From an uncultured bacterium (GTDB lineage: Bacteria; Pseudomonadota; Gammaproteobacteria; Burkholderiales; Burkholderiaceae_D), in the NCBI GenBank assembly GCA_903872555.1, contig CAIQLE010000369.1, positions 1-9,257 on the forward strand: a stretch of 9,257 nucleotides of DNA, in the 5' to 3' direction. Below, piece after piece: positions 6,378 through 9,257 of this stretch; position 1 is the first letter of the stretch, and the number at the start of each line of letters is the position of its first letter. A program made the position numbers and the translations under genes. Under the pieces are notes generated by a model. The model saw only the letters and a program-made list of their open reading frames with translations, made no database searches and was not told the origin of the DNA.

Positions 6378-7018
6378 ATACACCTATAAAGCAGCCGACT
6401 GAAATTCAGCAGACTGACATGCAGCAAAACGACATGCAGCAAAAAAATAAGCAACGCACGCTCAGGCAAGCGCAAAGCTCGCCTGAGAATCCGTCGCGGC
6501 GCGAAATAATGCGCTTAGCTTCTGCACTCAGTCTGGCCTTTGCCACCGGCATACTCAAACCTTCAGAAGTGTTTGCTGCATCTGAGTGGGGCATAGACTG
6601 GAATGGCGCCGTCTATTCTGCAAAAAGTCTGGAAGCCTTTGTGATTGCCATGAGCGGCGATACGACCACGCCGAATTCATCACGCACCGTGACTGAACTG
6701 GGCAGTGCACCCGGCTTGAGTCGTGCCACTGACAGTGAGATCACGATGGATGCGCCTGAGCTGGCTGAAAATGGCACCAATGTCCCTGTAACGATCAGCA
6801 GCAAATTGCCCGGCACAGATTTCATTGCGCTGATCGCAGATCACAATCCGAATCCGGTGTGTGTAGGGTTTAATGTTTTGCCCGACAATGATCCTGCTTA
6901 CACAGTGCGCATCAAAGTGGCTGAGACCTCGACCCTGATAGCAGCAGTGCGTGCGCAAGGCCGCTGGTATTTCGTCAGCCGTGATATCACGGTGATGATA
7001 GGCGGGTGTCTGGGATGA
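6374..7018 (+). CDS. soxY: SoxY, sulfur carrier subunit, with variant C-terminus
   Basis: A 214-residue periplasmic carrier that holds sulfur intermediates covalently on a C-terminal cysteine and swings them between Sox enzymes while bound to SoxZ. A Tat signal (SRREIMRLAS at 41-50, core to about FAA at 69) follows an unusually long, glutamine-rich N-region. The SoxY fold is visible in the NGTNVPVTI (133-141), FIALIADHNPNP (150-161) and Arg-Trp-Tyr-Phe/SRDITV (197-207) segments. The protein ends GGCLG, where the usual motif is GGCGG: C212 is in place but the next glycine is leucine. There is also a second cysteine, C163, in NPVCVGF. The ATG at 6374 overlaps the soxD stop (ATGA), giving translational coupling; the frame is open further upstream but that is inside soxD. 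Normal SoxY is about 150 residues when mature, as here. Confidence 0.92.
   Translation: MNTPIKQPTEIQQTDMQQNDMQQKNKQRTLRQAQSSPENPSRREIMRLASALSLAFATGILKPSEVFAASEWGIDWNGAVYSAKSLEAFVIAMSGDTTTPNSSRTVTELGSAPGLSRATDSEITMDAPELAENGTNVPVTISSKLPGTDFIALIADHNPNPVCVGFNVLPDNDPAYTVRIKVAETSTLIAAVRAQGRWYFVSRDITVMIGGCLG
6416..6444 (+). repeat. Tandem 15-base repeat in the 5' end of soxY
   Basis: GACATGCAGCAAAA occurs at 6416-6429 and again at 6431-6444, giving a 15-base unit that encodes DMQQN then DMQQK (SoxY residues 15-24). The unit keeps the frame, so copy-number slippage would lengthen or shorten the leader without breaking the gene. It lies before the Tat motif in a region removed on export. Confidence 0.8.
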
Positions 7019-7075
7019 TGATAAGCGCGATGCCAAACAAACAATCTTCTCGTTGTACGCAGTCAGGGGCTGAAC

Positions 7076-7387
7076 ATGGCTGAGCCTATGCGCGTTCGCG
7101 CCCTAAAAAATGGTGAGTGGGTGGAGGTCAAGCTGCTGATGAAGCACAGAATGCTGAGCCGCCTGAGCTGGGACACTGGCGGCCACCTGATACTGCCGCA
7201 TTTCATACAAACCATACGCGGCACCTGCAATGGCAAGCCTATATTGCATGTGCACTTCGGCGGATCGGTGTCGCGTGACCCCTATTTTTCATTTAAATTC
7301 AAAGGTGGCAAAGCAGGTGATCGCGTGACGATTACTTGGGTAGACACTGAGAATGACACCCGTACTGACGAAGCTATCATCGGCTGA
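7076..7387 (+). CDS. soxZ: SoxZ, partner of the SoxY sulfur carrier
   Basis: A 103-residue protein without signal peptide, which in this family is exported as a complex with Tat-targeted SoxY. Family hallmarks: PMRVRA (4-9), VEVKLLMKHRM (16-26), LILPHFIQTI (38-47), NGKPIL (52-57), then the conserved DPYFSFKFKGGKAGDRVTI... strand pair (68-86) and a C-terminal WVDT.NDTRTDE. SoxZ forms the heterodimer that presents the SoxY cysteine arm to SoxXA, SoxB and SoxCD. AGGGG lies 6 bases before the ATG. A 57-base gap separates it from soxY with no promoter seen, so it remains part of the soxCDYZ transcript. Length and sequence are ordinary for the family. Confidence 0.94.
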   Translation: MAEPMRVRALKNGEWVEVKLLMKHRMLSRLSWDTGGHLILPHFIQTIRGTCNGKPILHVHFGGSVSRDPYFSFKFKGGKAGDRVTITWVDTENDTRTDEAIIG

Positions 7388-7415
7388 AAGCCCTTCAGGC
7401 ATCGCGCTAATTTTT
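7384..7415 (+). terminator. Weak hairpin plus T-run after soxZ, possible terminator
   Basis: CTGAA (7384-7388), loop AGCCC, TTCAG (7394-7398) overlaps the soxZ stop codon; a run of five T (7411-7415) follows 12 bases later. The stem is short and the T-run far away, so some read-through into the next gene is plausible. Confidence 0.25.
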
Positions 7416-7572
7416 GTCATTAATAAAAATAATTTGTGTGCGTTGCAGCATGCGCAAACTTATTTTCATTTTTAAAAGAACCACTTTGTTGCTGATGAAT
7501 GCGGAAAAAATATCTGCTTACTATCTTCGACATTGTGGTTTTTTTATTTCAACTTTATGTAGAATCAATACG

Positions 7573-7657
7573 CTGATCGATTATCAGGTGCCCTCACTTG
7601 AAAAGATCAAGTACAGCGGATGCATTGTTTTTTCCGACAGTGCGGCCTTAAAACAAT
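7573..7657 (+). promoter_or_regulatory. Leader region of the PQQ dehydrogenase gene with three inverted repeats
   Basis: The 282-base gap 7388-7669 has no convincing gene and is AT-rich up to about 7565. Three inverted repeats follow. CTGAT-N5-ATCAG at 7573-7587 and ACTTGA-N5-TCAAGT at 7596-7612 have centres 24 bases apart and could be a pair of operator sites. ATTGTTTT (7624-7631) and AAAACAAT (7650-7657) are perfect 8-base arms around an 18-base loop that holds CCG-N6-CGG, and this stem ends directly at the ribosome site AAGGGAG (7658-7664), 5 bases before the ATG at 7670. No strong promoter was found; TTGTGG-N17-TATGTA (7533-7561) is a poor candidate. A dedicated promoter is likely, since the codon use of the gene suggests high expression. 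Confidence 0.4.
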
Positions 7658-7669
7658 AAGGGAGACAAA

Positions 7670-9257
7670 ATGAAAATAAGTAGCAAGTTTCTAGGGCTTG
7701 CCCTGGTCGCTTCGCTGGGAGCCGCAGTTTCGGCACCAGTCTTTGCAACAGGCCCAACAGCCAATGATCTGATCAATGACACCAAGACCCCGGGCGATGT
7801 GACGACCTACGGCATGGGTTATGGTCAGCAGCGTTTTTCCAAGCTCAACCAAATCAATCGCGGCAACGTCAAGAAGCTCGTTCCTATCTGGAACCTGAGC
7901 CTGGACTCGAACCAGCCGCAGTCGCAACAGCCACTGCTGATCGACGGCATCCTGTATCTGCCCACCGTGAACGCCACGCTGGCAGTGGACGCGCTGACAG
8001 GTAAGCAGCTGTGGAAGACACCGCTGGAACTGCCAGAAGATGTGTACAACGCGGTCTGCTGCGGTAACCACAATCGTGGTGTCGCTGCCTATGACGGCGT
8101 GATCTACCGTACCGTGATCGATGCGACCATCATCGCGCTCGACATGAAGACCGGTAAGCAATTGTGGAAAACCACGGTTGAAGATTACAAACAAGGTTAC
8201 TCCCTGACTGTCGCTCCTGTGATCGCCAATGGCGTGCTGCTGACCGGTATTTCCGGTGGTGAGTACGGCATCCGCGGCTTCATCGACGGTTACGATCCTA
8301 AGACCGGTCAGCGTCTGTGGAGAAAATTCACGACCGCTGCTCCTGGCGAGCCCGGTGGCGATACGTGGCCAGGTGAAACCTATAAGCGTGGTGGCGGTTC
8401 GACCTGGATCACCGGTTCGTATGATCCTGAGCTGGATCTGGTTTACTGGGGTACCGGCAACGGCGGCCCATGGAACCCGGCCTTCCGCGGTGGTCTGGAC
8501 AATAAATACATCGGATCGGTTCTGGCGATTCGTCCTAAGACCGGTGAACTGGTCTGGACTTATCAGTACTCGCCGAATGATCCGTATGACTACGACGGCG
8601 TAAACGAGAACGTGCTGGCCGACATCAAGGTGGATGGCAAGACCCGCAAGGTCATGATGCACGCTGACCGTAACGGCTTCTTCTACGTGCTCGACCGTAC
8701 CAATGGTCAGCTGATCTCGGCCAACAAGTTCGTTGGTCGTGTGGACTGGGCCAAAGGGATTGACCTGAAAACCGGTCGTCCTATCCTGACCGAAATGTCT
8801 GAGCGTCATCACAAGACACTGGTGATGGAAAAGGCTGACGAGGTATGGCCATCCGCACTGGGCGGTAAGAACTGGAGCCCGATTGCCTACAATCCGGACA
8901 CCAACACCGCGTTTGCTAACACCCTGAACTTCGGCATGATGTATCGCACGATGGAACAGGAATGGAAGCGCGGTCAGTTCTACATTGGCATGGACTTCAC
9001 CGGCTTTGCGTATGACAGCAAGCAGCCACGTGGCTACCTGAAAGCGATTGATCCGCTGACCGGTAAAGACAAGTGGAGCGTGCCGCTGTCGATTCCTCAC
9101 TTTGCTGGTGTGATGGCAACTCGTGGTGGCCTGGTGTTCACTGGTTCGATGATGGGCGAGTTCCTGGCCTATGACGACCAGACAGGTAAGAAGCTGTGGT
9201 CTTACCAGACCGGTTCGGGCATGGTTTCTATGCCTATCAGCAGGTCAAATCACGGCC
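7670..9257 (+). CDS. PQQ-dependent methanol/ethanol-family dehydrogenase, lanthanide type, 3'-truncated
   Basis: The first 529 residues of a periplasmic quinoprotein of about 600. A Sec signal peptide ends at PVFA (residue 26). The body is an eight-bladed propeller with repeats such as ALTGKQLW, DMKTGKQLW and RPKTGELVW. Active-site marks: vicinal cysteines C130-C131 (VCCGNHNRG), metal ligands E198 (GGEYGIRG) and N264 (GTGNGGPWNP), catalytic D307 and, two residues on, D309 (DPYDYDGVNEN), and R334 (HADRNGFFYVLDR). An Asp at the +2 position marks lanthanide-dependent enzymes (XoxF, PedH). The DTWPG...YKRGGG and TGSYDPELDLVYWGTGN segments resemble the ethanol-type group (PedH/ExaA) more than true XoxF methanol dehydrogenase. 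Codons are strongly biased (CGT, GGT, AAC, ACC), unlike the less biased sox genes, suggesting high expression. The start has a strong ribosome site. The substrate is open: an alcohol, or a sulfur compound given the Sox neighbours. Confidence 0.92.
   Translation, partial: MKISSKFLGLALVASLGAAVSAPVFATGPTANDLINDTKTPGDVTTYGMGYGQQRFSKLNQINRGNVKKLVPIWNLSLDSNQPQSQQPLLIDGILYLPTVNATLAVDALTGKQLWKTPLELPEDVYNAVCCGNHNRGVAAYDGVIYRTVIDATIIALDMKTGKQLWKTTVEDYKQGYSLTVAPVIANGVLLTGISGGEYGIRGFIDGYDPKTGQRLWRKFTTAAPGEPGGDTWPGETYKRGGGSTWITGSYDPELDLVYWGTGNGGPWNPAFRGGLDNKYIGSVLAIRPKTGELVWTYQYSPNDPYDYDGVNENVLADIKVDGKTRKVMMHADRNGFFYVLDRTNGQLISANKFVGRVDWAKGIDLKTGRPILTEMSERHHKTLVMEKADEVWPSALGGKNWSPIAYNPDTNTAFANTLNFGMMYRTMEQEWKRGQFYIGMDFTGFAYDSKQPRGYLKAIDPLTGKDKWSVPLSIPHFAGVMATRGGLVFTGSMMGEFLAYDDQTGKKLWSYQTGSGMVSMPISRSNHG

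Noticed and set aside
7018..7083. Possible 21-codon leader peptide between soxY and soxZ ending over the soxZ start
   Set aside because: The ATG has no ribosome site of its own and the peptide has no recognisable feature; the overlap with soxZ could be chance.
7414..7659. Plus-strand open frame of 81 codons in the gap after soxZ
   Set aside because: Starts with TTG, has no ribosome site, is AT-rich with no codon bias and contains the likely regulatory repeats of the next gene.
7691..9100. Long minus-strand open frame of 469 codons
   Set aside because: It is exactly antisense to the PQQ dehydrogenase gene, whose strong codon bias removes stops from this frame. The translation is low in sense, has no signal or known motif and no ribosome site.

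Overview
The window looks like a piece of a betaproteobacterial chromosome (Burkholderiales-like) from a facultative sulfur-oxidising chemolithotroph. The evidence is indirect: a flavocytochrome c sulfide dehydrogenase pair, a SoxCDYZ cluster, Tat- and Sec-exported redox proteins, and moderately GC-rich coding DNA with AT-rich gaps. The species cannot be named from the sequence. No tRNA, rRNA, CRISPR array, insertion sequence or phage gene was seen.

Layout. (1) 1-1155, plus strand: the C-terminal five-sixths or so of a beta-CASP metallo-beta-lactamase-fold RNA-processing nuclease, cut by the window start and unrelated to sulfur. (2) 1195-1377, minus strand: a 60-residue lipoprotein. It is separated by an AT-rich, non-coding 286-base gap (1378-1663) from (3), a minus-strand operon at 3586-1664. 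This operon encodes a monoheme cytochrome c (FccA-like), the FAD subunit of sulfide dehydrogenase (FccB) and a small exported cysteine-rich protein of unknown function. (4) 3587-3796: a divergent promoter region with a perfect 12-base palindrome. (5) 3797-7387, plus strand: an operon-like run of a small secreted surface-adhesin-E-like protein, SoxC, SoxD, SoxY and SoxZ. (6) 7388-7669: an AT-rich regulatory gap with several inverted repeats. (7) 7670-9257: the first 529 codons of a periplasmic PQQ-dependent methanol/ethanol-family dehydrogenase that carries the Asp-Tyr-Asp signature of lanthanide-dependent enzymes. It runs off the window.

How they may work together. FccAB would oxidise sulfide in the periplasm and pass electrons to cytochrome c. 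SoxYZ carries sulfur intermediates on the C-terminal cysteine of SoxY. SoxCD oxidises the carrier-bound sulfane sulfur, allowing complete thiosulfate oxidation to sulfate. SoxXA and SoxB, needed for loading and hydrolysis, are not in this window. The PQQ dehydrogenase next door is the most intriguing neighbour, because PQQ proteins of the XoxF type have been linked to tetrathionate oxidation together with Sox proteins in Advenella. A role in sulfur chemistry is therefore possible here, but unproven. The other points worth a look are the SoxY C-terminus (GGCLG instead of GGCGG), the cysteine-rich third gene of the fcc operon, and the palindrome shared by the two divergent sulfur operons.
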